Assembly (NCBI GenBank): GCA_023384675.1
Contig: JAHDVK010000004.1
Location: 124,001-188,000 of the forward strand
Direction of reading: 5' to 3'
Length of the DNA stretch: 64,000 nucleotides
Origin: Bryobacteraceae bacterium
GTDB lineage: Bacteria; Acidobacteriota; Terriglobia; Bryobacterales; Bryobacteraceae
Below, piece after piece: positions 15,587 to 23,559 of this stretch (its first letter is position 1; each line of letters opens with the position of its first letter). The position numbers and the translations under genes are program-made. The notes under the pieces were generated by a model that saw nothing but the letters and a program-made list of their open reading frames with translations, ran no database searches and was not told the DNA's origin.

Positions 15587-16183
15587 TCAACCGCGCTCGA
15601 ACTCGTGCAGCGCCTGCCGGTATTCCTGCGCCAGAAGTCCGTACACGCGCAGGTCCGAATGGCCGTCCACCAGCTTCTGAGCGTGCCGCAACGTGCCTTC
15701 CAGCACGAAGCCGAGCCTTTGCGGAATGGCCTGGCTCGGTTCGTTGGCCACGGCGCAACGGATCTCCACCCGCTCCAAGCCCAGAATCTCGAAGGCGATG
15801 CCCAGCAGCGCCATGCTCGCCTGCGTTGCCAGCCCCTGACCTCGGGCGGCGCAGCGCAGCCAGTAGCCGATCTGGGCGCAGCCATTCTCGTGGTCGATGG
15901 CGTGCAGATCCACGACGCCCGCAAACTCCAGATCAAGCCAAAGTGCATAGACCAACGCTGAGCCTTCCAGGCGGCGCTGCGCGGCCTCCTCGATGAAGCG
16001 GATGGTATCGGCGACAGTTTCAGTCTGATCCACCCACGGCAGCCAGGTCCGCAGGTCCGAACGTTCCCCTTGCACGGCATCGAAAACAATGGGAGCGTCA
16101 CCGAGGGTGAGCGGGCGCAGGAACAGCCCGCCGTCCAGTTCCATCGACTCCGGGGCCGCAGGTAAAACCGCTTCCAAGGCCAT
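15587..16183 (-). CDS. GNAT acetyltransferase, RimJ/RimL type
   Basis: 198 residues. GNAT fold with the acetyl-CoA pyrophosphate loop ARGQGLATQA, the conserved NEPSQAIPQRLGFVLEGTLRHA near the end, and VYGLLAQEYR, typical of the RimJ/RimL (N-alpha-acetyltransferase of ribosomal protein or small-molecule) group. The substrate cannot be told from sequence. It is convergent with the TPR gene, with 7 bases between stops. Confidence 0.86.
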   Translation of the reverse strand: MALEAVLPAAPESMELDGGLFLRPLTLGDAPIVFDAVQGERSDLRTWLPWVDQTETVADTIRFIEEAAQRRLEGSALVYALWLDLEFAGVVDLHAIDHENGCAQIGYWLRCAARGQGLATQASMALLGIAFEILGLERVEIRCAVANEPSQAIPQRLGFVLEGTLRHAQKLVDGHSDLRVYGLLAQEYRQALHEFERG

Positions 16184-16365
16184 GCGGCTAACTTATCATG
16201 GGAAGCGTCTGGCCCGAGGGACGCGTCCAAGGCCAGGCCCCGCGGCATCACCCATGCTCACGTCCATGCAACAGCGTATGCTGCCTACCCAACTCCAGTC
16301 CATTTGATCGAAACCTATGTACAAGAGGTTGGGTGTACTAAGAAAAACAATCCAGATCTTGTGAA

Positions 16366-16393
16366 TTGACTTCCCGCGCCCCTCCGATAGAAT
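16366..16393 (+). promoter_or_regulatory. Sigma-70-type promoter of the MerR-family gene
   Basis: TTGACT (-35, 16366-16371) and TAGAAT (-10, 16388-16393) are separated by 16 bases. The gene's ATG is 32 bases past the -10 box, leaving a short leader with GGGG ahead of the start. The rest of 16184-16425 shows no gene. Confidence 0.68.
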
Positions 16394-16425
16394 CCTAGTG
16401 TCGGACAAAACACTTTGGGGAATTT

Positions 16426-16929
16426 ATGTTCAAAACAAAACAGCGTCAAACTGCTGCACCGGCCGGAGACGGGCGCATCTATTCGAGCGCCGATGTCTCC
16501 CGGCTCGCCGGAGTGAGCCTGCGCCAGTTGCAGTGGTGGGATGAGCAGAAGGTGGTGTCGCCCAGCCACGAGGGCCACAAGCGCCTCTACCGCACCGAGG
16601 ATCTCGTCGAGGTCAGCGTCATCGCCGAACTGCGCCGCAAGGGATTCAGTCTTCAAAAAATCCGCCGCGTCCTGCGTTTCCTGCAGAAGGAGATGAGCAA
16701 GCGGCTTCCTGAGATCCTCAATGCCAGCAGTGACTTCCAGCTTCTGACCGACGGCAGGTCGATTCACCTCGAGGACGATGCCGCGCGTGTGATCGACATC
16801 CTGAAAGCCGCCAAACAGCCCATGTTTCTGGTCTCGGTTTCCGACCAGGTACGCCGGCTGACGGCCACGCCGAAGAAGCCGGTCCGGAGCGAGACCGCCA
16901 CCGCCGCCCGTAAAGCAAAAGCGATCTAA
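16426..16929 (+). CDS. MerR-family transcriptional regulator
   Basis: 167 residues. The MerR winged helix is at residues 18-85 (YSSADVSRLAGVSLRQLQWWDEQKVVSPSHEGHKRLYRTEDLVEVSVI), followed by a dimerisation-type helix (LQKIRRVLRFLQKEM). The C-terminal region is not a typical metal or drug sensor and ends in a Lys/Arg/Ala-rich tail. No Cys suited to metal sensing is seen. The effector and targets are unknown. The gene has a clear promoter of its own. Confidence 0.87.
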   Translation: MFKTKQRQTAAPAGDGRIYSSADVSRLAGVSLRQLQWWDEQKVVSPSHEGHKRLYRTEDLVEVSVIAELRRKGFSLQKIRRVLRFLQKEMSKRLPEILNASSDFQLLTDGRSIHLEDDAARVIDILKAAKQPMFLVSVSDQVRRLTATPKKPVRSETATAARKAKAI

Positions 16930-17021
16930 GTTGTTTTTCTCAAACCCTTTTGGCTGCCGTGTGCGTCTAACGGCATGAGGAAAGCTGTAATATACTGATG
17001 GCAGACTGGAGGGTCCACCGG

Positions 17022-18629
17022 ATGGCGAAGCCTTGGCGTGCAGTTGTGTTTTCTCTTCTGCTGATCGCGGTCTGCGCGATGGGCGCGGGTCTGCTTGGCG
17101 GTGGGAGTACGGCCAAGGCGGCTCCGCCTGCCGGTGAGGATGAACTCAGCCAGGGCCTGCGGGCGTTTACGTCGATCTACCGCCTCGCGGAGGAGAATGC
17201 CGCTGACCGGGTGGAGCCGGATAAGGCGATCTACCAGGGAGCCATCCCTGGCATGCTCCGTACCCTGGACCCCCACTCCAGCTTCTTCGACCCGAAGGCC
17301 TTCAACCAGCTCCGCGAAGACCAACGAGGCACTTACTACGGCGTCGGCATGACCGTGCAGCCCAGGAACGGCCGCACCGTCGTGGTCGCCCCGTTCACCG
17401 GTTCGCCCGCTTATAAGGCCGGCATCCGCCCCGGCGACGTCATCCTGGAGGTGAACGACAAAAGCACCGACGGTCTGAATACCTCCGAAGTCGCCGACCT
17501 CCTTCGCGGTCCCAAAGGCACCCCCGTCCAGGTCCTCATCGCCCGCGAAGGCGTCGATAAACCACTTATTTTCAACATGCTCCGTGGCGAAATTCCCCGC
17601 TACAGCGTCAAGAACGCATTCTTCATCCGCCCCGGCATCGCCTACATGGACATTGAGAGCTTCAACGAAAACACTTCCAGGGAGATGGACGAGGCCTTCA
17701 AGCGCCTCGGCGAAGAGAACGTGAAGGGCTTGATCCTGGATCTCCGGAATAACCCCGGGGGTCTCCTGATGGAGGGTGTCGCCGTGGCCGGGCGCTTCCT
17801 GAAGAGGGGGCAAACGGTTGTGAGCCACCGGGGCCGGACGTCCCCCGAAAAGCCCTATCTGGCCAACAACGGCAGCGCGAGCCGCGGCTATCCCATCGTC
17901 GTGGTCGTGAACCGCTTCTCCGCTTCCGCGGCCGAGATCGTGGCCGGCGCGTTGCAGGACCACGACCGCGGCTGGGTGATCGGCGATAACACCTTTGGCA
18001 AGGGACTCGTGCAGACCGTCTTTCCTCTTACTGAGAACACCGGCCTCGCGCTCACCACGGCGAAGTATTACACGCCATCGGGCCGCCTGATTCAGCGGGA
18101 CTATTCAAGCGGCAGCTTCTATGACTACTACTTCCGCAAGAATATCGAGCAGAAGAACTCAGAGGACGCCCGTCAGACCGACAGCGGCCGTACCGTCTAT
18201 GGCGGCGCCGGCATCGCCCCAGACGAGAAAATCACCCAAACCTACAATCCCTTCCAGTTGTCCGTCGCGCGGGGGCAGTTTGAACTGTTCCGCGACTTCA
18301 TTCCGAAGTACTTCTCGAACCGCGACACGCAACTCCCGCGCGATTGGACGCCCGATGCGGTAATGCTGAAGGAGTTCCAGGACCACATTGCCGCGGCGAA
18401 GGTCACCTACAAGCTGGAGGAGTGGCAGCAGAACCTGGACTGGCTCAAGATTCAGTTGAAGCGCGAGGCGCTCATCACCGCCGTTAGCCACGACGAGTCC
18501 CTGCGGTACGCGATCGAAACGGACCCGGTGGTGGACAAGGCCATCGAAAGCCTGCCCAAAGCGCAGGCACTGCTCGACAACGCCCGGAAGCAGATGGTTC
18601 AATCGAACAAGAGGAACCAGCGCGATTGA
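17022..18629 (+). CDS. S41-family carboxyl-terminal processing peptidase (CtpA/Prc-like)
   Basis: 535 residues, exported. The signal peptide covers residues 1 to about 34 (VVFSLLLIAVCAMGAGLL). A PDZ domain follows (YGVGMTVQPRNGRTVVVAPF, AGIRPGDVILEVN), then the S41 core with the catalytic Ser-Lys dyad: S302 in RFSASAAE and K327 in GDNTFGKGLVQ, 25 residues apart as in Prc. It cleaves proteins from their C-terminal end in the periplasm. The ATG at 17022 is preferred over 16998 because GGAGG lies nine bases upstream. It overlaps guaA by TTGA. Confidence 0.93.
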   Translation: MAKPWRAVVFSLLLIAVCAMGAGLLGGGSTAKAAPPAGEDELSQGLRAFTSIYRLAEENAADRVEPDKAIYQGAIPGMLRTLDPHSSFFDPKAFNQLREDQRGTYYGVGMTVQPRNGRTVVVAPFTGSPAYKAGIRPGDVILEVNDKSTDGLNTSEVADLLRGPKGTPVQVLIAREGVDKPLIFNMLRGEIPRYSVKNAFFIRPGIAYMDIESFNENTSREMDEAFKRLGEENVKGLILDLRNNPGGLLMEGVAVAGRFLKRGQTVVSHRGRTSPEKPYLANNGSASRGYPIVVVVNRFSASAAEIVAGALQDHDRGWVIGDNTFGKGLVQTVFPLTENTGLALTTAKYYTPSGRLIQRDYSSGSFYDYYFRKNIEQKNSEDARQTDSGRTVYGGAGIAPDEKITQTYNPFQLSVARGQFELFRDFIPKYFSNRDTQLPRDWTPDAVMLKEFQDHIAAAKVTYKLEEWQQNLDWLKIQLKREALITAVSHDESLRYAIETDPVVDKAIESLPKAQALLDNARKQMVQSNKRNQRD

Positions 18630-20404
18630 CATCCGAAGCCGGGCCGCCGCCCCAGGTAGTCGTTCTCGACACCGGCGGCCAATACTGTCACCTGATCACG
18701 CGGAAGATCCGCGAATTGGGCGTTTACTCCGAAATCCGCAACAGTGACACGCCGGCCGGCGCCCTGAACGGTGTGCGCGCTATTGTCATCTCCGGCGGGC
18801 CGGCCAGCGTGTACGAAGAGGGTAGTCCGCAGGTCGATCCGGCCATCTTTTCGTTGGGCGCGGCCGTGCTGGGCATCTGCTACGGGCAGCAATTGATGGC
18901 CCAGCACTTGGGAGGAGATGTCCGCCCCGGTGATCATGGTGAGTATGGTCTGGCGTGGCTGGAAACAAACAGCGACGCGCCGTTGTTCCGCGGGATTGCC
19001 GGCCGGCAGCAGATCTGGATGAGCCACCGCGACACAGTCGCCGTGCTTCCCGAGGGCTTCGAGCTGCTGGGATCCACCGAGACGTGCCCGGTAGCCTCCA
19101 TCGGCGACCGCGCCCGCCGCCTGTATGGCGTTCAGTTTCATCCCGAGGTGGTTCACACCGAGCGCGGCAGGCAGCTATTGTCGAACTTCCTGTTTGACAT
19201 TGCAGACTGCGAACAGGACTGGAGTCCGCGCGACCAGGCCGCCCGCATCGAGGACGAAATCCGTCGCACGGCCGGCGATCGCAACGTGTTCTTCTTTGTC
19301 TCCGGCGGAGTAGACTCTACCGTGGCTTTCACGTTGTGCCTCCGGGCGCTCGGCCCGCGGCGAGTGCGCGGCCTGTACGTCGATACCGGCCTGATGCGCG
19401 AGGGCGAGACAGAGTTCGTCCGCGGCGTCTTCGAATCGTTGGCCGCGGGAGTGGTTGCGGTCGAACATGCCGAGGAACGTTTTCTCAACGCCCTGGCGGG
19501 CGAAACCGACCCCGAAATCAAGCGCCACGCCATCGGAGAGATGTTCGTCACGGTCCAGGAGGATCTGCTTGAATCCGGCCACTACCTCGAAGGCAACTGG
19601 ATTCTCGGCCAGGGCACCATTTATCCCGACACCATCGAAAGCGGCGGCTCGGCGAAGGCCGATCTGATCAAGACCCATCACAACCGCGTCGCGGGCATCC
19701 AGAAGCTGATCGAACAGAACCGGATCATCGAACCCCTCCACCTTCTGTACAAGGACGAGGTGCGTGAAGTCGGCGCGGAACTGGGGCTGCACGCCGAACT
19801 CCTGGCCCGCCACCCTTTCCCCGGGCCGGGGTTGGCGATTCGCTGCCTCTGCGCGGCCGAAGCCGGCCGCCTGGAACTGCTCGAGGATGGCTGGCTCGTG
19901 CCCGTGCGGTCGGTCGGCGTACAGGGCGACTCCCGCACTTACAGGCCAGTCCTTCTGGTCGAAGACCCGCCCTCCACTCCCGGCCTGCAAATGCGCGCGA
20001 CGAAGCTGATCAACTCGATCTCCGGAATCAATCGCGTGGTGGCGCGAGCCGGCGCGCACAGTCCGGTGGCGGCCATGAGCGTTCATCCCGCCGCCATCAC
20101 CGCTGCGCGCCTGGAGCGACTGCGGCGCGCCGACGGACTGGTGCGGCGGATGTGCCATGAATCGGGCTTTGAGCAGAAAGTCTGGCAGTTCCCGGTTATC
20201 CTGATCCCGCTGGGTACGCCGGAGCGGCCCGATACCGTGGTGCTCCGCCCCATCGATTCGGTGGATGGCATGACGGCGCAATCCGTCGTCATGCCCGAGA
20301 ATCTGCTCTCGGAGATGACCGCGGCGCTGCTGGGCATAGAGGGCGTGAATGCGGTTCTCTACGATCTCACGCACAAACCGCCCGGCACCATCGAGTGGGA
20401 ATAG
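18626..20404 (+). CDS. guaA: GMP synthase (glutamine-hydrolysing), long form
   Basis: 592 residues. Converts XMP to GMP using glutamine and ATP. The N-terminal class I amidotransferase has the nucleophile C85 in GICYGQQ and the HPEVVHT segment. The ATP-pyrophosphatase P-loop is SGGVDS (226-231). The C-terminal dimerisation part is about 70-110 residues longer than in E. coli GuaA: after GVQGDSRTY comes an extra module (INRVVARAG, ESGFEQKVWQFPVILIPLGTP) before SVDGMTAQSVVMP and YDLTHKPPGTIEWE. This layout recalls the eukaryotic (human-type) enzyme. The start is TTG at 18626, overlapping the protease stop. No better start precedes the conserved VVVLDTGGQY. Confidence 0.93.
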   Translation: MTSEAGPPPQVVVLDTGGQYCHLITRKIRELGVYSEIRNSDTPAGALNGVRAIVISGGPASVYEEGSPQVDPAIFSLGAAVLGICYGQQLMAQHLGGDVRPGDHGEYGLAWLETNSDAPLFRGIAGRQQIWMSHRDTVAVLPEGFELLGSTETCPVASIGDRARRLYGVQFHPEVVHTERGRQLLSNFLFDIADCEQDWSPRDQAARIEDEIRRTAGDRNVFFFVSGGVDSTVAFTLCLRALGPRRVRGLYVDTGLMREGETEFVRGVFESLAAGVVAVEHAEERFLNALAGETDPEIKRHAIGEMFVTVQEDLLESGHYLEGNWILGQGTIYPDTIESGGSAKADLIKTHHNRVAGIQKLIEQNRIIEPLHLLYKDEVREVGAELGLHAELLARHPFPGPGLAIRCLCAAEAGRLELLEDGWLVPVRSVGVQGDSRTYRPVLLVEDPPSTPGLQMRATKLINSISGINRVVARAGAHSPVAAMSVHPAAITAARLERLRRADGLVRRMCHESGFEQKVWQFPVILIPLGTPERPDTVVLRPIDSVDGMTAQSVVMPENLLSEMTAALLGIEGVNAVLYDLTHKPPGTIEWE

Positions 20405-20420
20405 TACGGACGAATCCTAT

Positions 20421-20830
20421 TTACCGGTAATCCATCTGCGCCTGAATCAGCGCGCGGACCTCCGCGCCGGCAAACTTCTCCACCTGATACAGCCCGAGGT
20501 CCAGCGACGAGGTAACGCCGCGCGCGGTCACCGCCGGCCCGTCTTCCACAAATCCGTTCCCGGCTCACCTCTGCGCAGGACCCGGCCAGTTCTTCAGAGG
20601 CCGAAGAGTGAGTGGTGGCGCGCCGCCTCCGCAGCAGGCCGGCCGCGCCCAGCAGGAGCGATCCCGTGCAGACCGACGCGATGCAGGGCGCCGCGGCCGC
20701 CGAACGGATCCACTCCACATACCCTTATCATTCTCCAGCTACCATGTCGCCCACCCGCCGGGCACGACCACGAGGTCGTAGCCGCTGAGCGGCTCTCCCA
20801 CCTCTTCCACCTGAACCACGGTGGAAAAAT
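20421..20830 (-). pseudogene. Degenerate DJ-1/PfpI-family (GATase1-like) gene fragment
   Basis: Three reading frames read in order give one DJ-1/PfpI-like protein. First comes STVVQVEEVGEPLSGYDLVVVPGGWATW with an in-frame TAG. After a frame change comes VEWIRSAAAAPCIASVCTGS and LLLGAAGLL, holding the conserved nucleophile Cys of SVCTG, then RATTHSSASEEL. After another frame change comes VEDGPAVTARGVTSSLDLGL and QVEKFAGAEVRALIQAQMDYR, then TAA. So at least one nonsense codon and two frameshifts are present. The N-terminal third is missing and homology ends at a REP-like palindrome (20823-20851). The gene is broken. Confidence 0.8.
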
Positions 20831-20851
20831 GGTGTCAACGACCATTTTTCC
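20823..20851. repeat. REP-like palindrome at the edge of the broken DJ-1/PfpI gene
   Basis: An 11-base arm GGAAAAATGGT is followed by the 7-base loop GTCAACG and its perfect complement. AT-rich palindromes of the ATGGTGTCA...CCATTTTT kind are, to my recollection, associated with REP-associated transposases. It marks where homology to the DJ-1/PfpI gene stops. From 20852 to 21140 I see no supported gene: a short AT-rich stretch, then sequence leading to the sigma factor. Confidence 0.65.
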
Positions 20852-21140
20852 TATTTCCTGGATATAAACTTCCTGTTCAGTTTCAATATCTTACAGCGAT
20901 CCAGCCGCCCACGCCCTCAGTTGAGCGCCGGTGACGATGGCGCCACTCCAGCCTGCAGCCGTTCAGCTAAGTCCCTGCTCCTCAAAGTGTTGCCACCGGC
21001 GCAGCCGAATAAACCAATTTCCCGGCCTCTTGTTCCAAAACCATGATCGATTGATGAGAAGCAGCCCAAACCAGCCCGCCGCGGGAAAATTCTGGAACTA
21101 TTTGCGCCCCGTGCGTCCATTCAGAGGTGAGGACGGCGGA

Positions 21141-21692
21141 TTGAGCAGCCCGGACATCGAAGAGGCGCGAATGGTCGAGCGCCTGCAAGCAGGTGACGAA
21201 CGCGCCTTCGACGCCCTCTACGGCCGGCATCAGCCACCGGTGTTCCGCTATGCGCTGCGAATGTCCGGCTCGGCCGCAACCGCGGAAGAAGTGGTGCAGG
21301 ATGTGTTCTTGGATCTGATCCACAACGCGCGGGGCTACGACCCGCTAGCCGGCCCCCTGAGGAGTTATCTCTACGGAATGGCGCGCCACGCTCTCGCCCG
21401 GCGGCGCCGCGGCGAACGGCCGTTCGAGCGATTGGTGGACGAGATTCCCGCCAATGGAGACGAGCCGCTGGCGGGAATGGAACGGGGCGAATGCGTGGAA
21501 CTGCTTCGCAGTGCGCTAGGCGCGCTGCCGGCGCACTACCGGGAAGCGGTCGTTCTTTGCGAGATGGAGGAATTGAGCTACGCCGAGACGGCGGAAATCC
21601 TCGGCGTGCCTATCGGGACAGTGCGGTCACGGCTGAGCAGGGCAAAAGGTCTCCTATTCGAACGGCTGAGCCGCCAGGGAGTAAAGGCATGA
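21141..21692 (+). CDS. ECF-type RNA polymerase sigma factor
   Basis: About 183 residues. Region 2 is [23 protein letters not shown] and [12 protein letters not shown]. Region 4 is [23 protein letters not shown] and [25 protein letters not shown]. The linker and fold are typical of ECF sigma factors. The start is uncertain: TTG at 21141 follows GGACGGCGGA, ATG 21171 would begin at [10 protein letters not shown], and the frame also runs upstream to ATG 21054 through sequence that does not look coding. The stop overlaps the next start (ATGA), so it is coupled to a membrane protein that is likely its regulator. Confidence 0.9.
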   Translation: MSSPDIEEARMVERLQAGDERAFDALYGRHQPPVFRYALRMSGSAATAEEVVQDVFLDLIHNARGYDPLAGPLRSYLYGMARHALARRRRGERPFERLVDEIPANGDEPLAGMERGECVELLRSALGALPAHYREAVVLCEMEELSYAETAEILGVPIGTVRSRLSRAKGLLFERLSRQGVKA

Positions 21693-22096
21693 CAGACGAA
21701 AAGTTGCGGCAAGCTCTGCGGGATCTCGCATCGGAATCGGCCAACGCTGAGGCGCGCCCCCAGGTGCGGACGGCGCTCCGCAAAGCCGTCCGGGCACGCC
21801 ATACCAGCCCGATGGTTTGGTGGCGCGCGGCGGCGGCGGCGGTGACCGTGGGGGTGCTGGCAGCCGGCGTGGCGCGAATCAGCGAATGGCCCGCCCCGGC
21901 CCCCAGCCAGGTAGAAGCCCTCACGCCCTGGTATTTCAGCGCGGGGATGCCTCCGGCCGAAAGCGGCCAGTGGATCCGCCTTGAGGTCCCGGCGGATACC
22001 GCCGCCCGGTTCGGCGTGGTCGCGAACGGACCCGTGCAGGCCGACCTGATCATCGGCGATGACGGCCTCACCCGCGCCATCCGGTTTGTTCAGTAA
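21689..22096 (+). CDS. Anti-sigma-like single-pass membrane protein
   Basis: 135 residues. A charged N-terminal cytoplasmic part (residues 1-42, helical) is followed by one membrane helix ([19 protein letters not shown]) and a periplasmic domain of about 75 residues with a small beta-sandwich look ([17 protein letters not shown]). Position and topology fit an anti-sigma factor for the ECF sigma gene that overlaps it. The zinc-binding HxxxCxxC motif of ZAS anti-sigma factors is absent, so the binding mode is unclear. Function is inferred. Confidence 0.72.
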   Translation: MTDEKLRQALRDLASESANAEARPQVRTALRKAVRARHTSPMVWWRAAAAAVTVGVLAAGVARISEWPAPAPSQVEALTPWYFSAGMPPAESGQWIRLEVPADTAARFGVVANGPVQADLIIGDDGLTRAIRFVQ

Positions 22097-22123
22097 GCGA
22101 TTTCATTCTGAAGGAGTATGAGC

Positions 22124-23050
22124 ATGAAACTTTGGACAATTCTCGCGCTCGCCCCCCTGGCGATTGCGCAACAACAACATGATGTCTTGATTCATCGTGC
22201 CGGTCCGATGCAGGCCACACAGGTGTTCACAGCCGCCTCAAGTCCAGTGAAGGGAGCGCCCTATGCCGCCGAGACGATCTCGGAAACCGTACAAAGGCTT
22301 GGCGACGGTACCCGCATCGCCAATACTTCCACCTCGAGGCTCTTTCGCGACAGCGAAGGACGCACGCGCACGGATGCCACCCTGAAGCCCCTGGGTCCGT
22401 GGGTGGCCGAAGGAGGCGGTAGCGCAAGGGCCATCTCCACCATCTTCGACCCGGTGACGCAGGAAAGCATCACCCTCCACCACGACACAAAAACCGCAAA
22501 CCGGTCCAATCTCAGGCAGGCCCTTCGTCATGAATTACGGTCCGATATCGAGAAGAAAGTCCGCCAGGAAGTCCGTGTGGAGATCGACAGGAAAATCGTC
22601 ATCGCCGGACCCGGGCCTGGACCCAGCGGCGCCGCCAGCGCACCGCCGCCCCCCGATGTAATCCATTTCGTCCAGGAGGGCTTGGGTCCCGGACCCGTGG
22701 CCACGCAGTTTTTCTTTGGGGAGAAGTCCGGGGCCGCCAGGAAAGATCTCGGCAGACGCGTCATCGAGGGCCTCGAATGCGAGGGCGCGCTGATGACGGT
22801 CACCATCCCCGAAGGCCAGGTCGGCAACGACCGGCCCATCGAGATCACCACCGAAACCTGGCGCTCGCCCGAACTGAGGATCGAAGTGCTGCGAAAGCAC
22901 AATGACCCCCGCTACGGCGAGACCACCTACCGTGTGGTCAACCTCGTGCGCGCCGAGCAGCCCCGCTCTCTTTTCGAAGTTCCTCCCGGCTACGAAACGA
23001 AGGAAGGACCCGCCAAGTTTGACATCCGCGTGGATCGGCCCAAACCATAG
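22124..23050 (+). CDS. Exported protein of unknown function
   Basis: 308 residues with a signal peptide (MKLWTILALAPLAIA). The ATG at 22124 is chosen over 22118, because AAGGAG lies seven bases before it but only one before the other. Conserved-looking parts are ETVQRLGDGTRIANTSTS and RLFRDSEGRTRTD, a helical middle with LRSDIEKKVRQEVRVEIDRK, and a C-terminal beta-rich part (GLECEGALMTVTIPEG, YRVVNLVRAEQPRSLFEVP). Proteins with the same DGTRI/RDSEGRTRT pattern are common in Acidobacteria, as I recall. It forms a unit with the sigma/anti-sigma-like pair and may be a target or sensor. Confidence 0.8.
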   Translation: MKLWTILALAPLAIAQQQHDVLIHRAGPMQATQVFTAASSPVKGAPYAAETISETVQRLGDGTRIANTSTSRLFRDSEGRTRTDATLKPLGPWVAEGGGSARAISTIFDPVTQESITLHHDTKTANRSNLRQALRHELRSDIEKKVRQEVRVEIDRKIVIAGPGPGPSGAASAPPPPDVIHFVQEGLGPGPVATQFFFGEKSGAARKDLGRRVIEGLECEGALMTVTIPEGQVGNDRPIEITTETWRSPELRIEVLRKHNDPRYGETTYRVVNLVRAEQPRSLFEVPPGYETKEGPAKFDIRVDRPKP

Positions 23051-23133
23051 CGTCGAAAAACCTTTGGGAGAAGGGCCGGAGCCAAGCCTGCTTCTCCGTT
23101 CGTCGGGCGGCGCAGGGAATCCTGAGCCGCCAG

Positions 23134-23556
23134 TCAGGCCGGCTTCTTGCCCTTCTTCCGCTCGTAACTCGCCGTAATATTCGAATACACGCCGCCGCGC
23201 GGAAGAAATTCCCCGTGCACGCTCATTCGCCACGGCTGGCAGGCCCGCACGCAATCGTTCAAGAACCGGTTGACCACGTTCTCCTGAAAAATCCCGATAT
23301 TCCGGTAAGCCAGCATATACATTTTCAAGGATTTTAACTCCAGGCAAAGCCGGTCCGGTACATATTCCAATGTAATCGTGCCATGATCCGGAAGGCCGGT
23401 CCGCGGGCAAACGGAGGTAAACTCGGGCATCGAAATCCGGATCTCATAGCCGTCGTGAAACTGATTCGGCCAGCATTCGATCTCGGGGAGCGGGGCGTCG
23501 AGCCCCGCGGCGGCGTGTTCGTCCGTGTAAACTGGAGCGGTTTTTTTCTTGGCCAT
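23134..23556 (-). CDS. queF: NADPH-dependent 7-cyano-7-deazaguanine reductase QueF
   Basis: 140 residues, the size of the unimodular (B. subtilis-type) QueF. It reduces preQ0 to preQ1 in queuosine synthesis. The active site is visible: C50 in SVCPRTGLPDHG forms the thioimide with preQ0 and D57 is the acid, spaced seven apart as in the family. The QueF motif ELKSLKMYMLAYRNIGIFQE follows. It is three bases downstream of the TIGR00300 gene on the same strand. No other queuosine genes are in the window. Confidence 0.95.
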   Translation of the reverse strand: MAKKKTAPVYTDEHAAAGLDAPLPEIECWPNQFHDGYEIRISMPEFTSVCPRTGLPDHGTITLEYVPDRLCLELKSLKMYMLAYRNIGIFQENVVNRFLNDCVRACQPWRMSVHGEFLPRGGVYSNITASYERKKGKKPA

Positions 23557-23559
23557 GAC

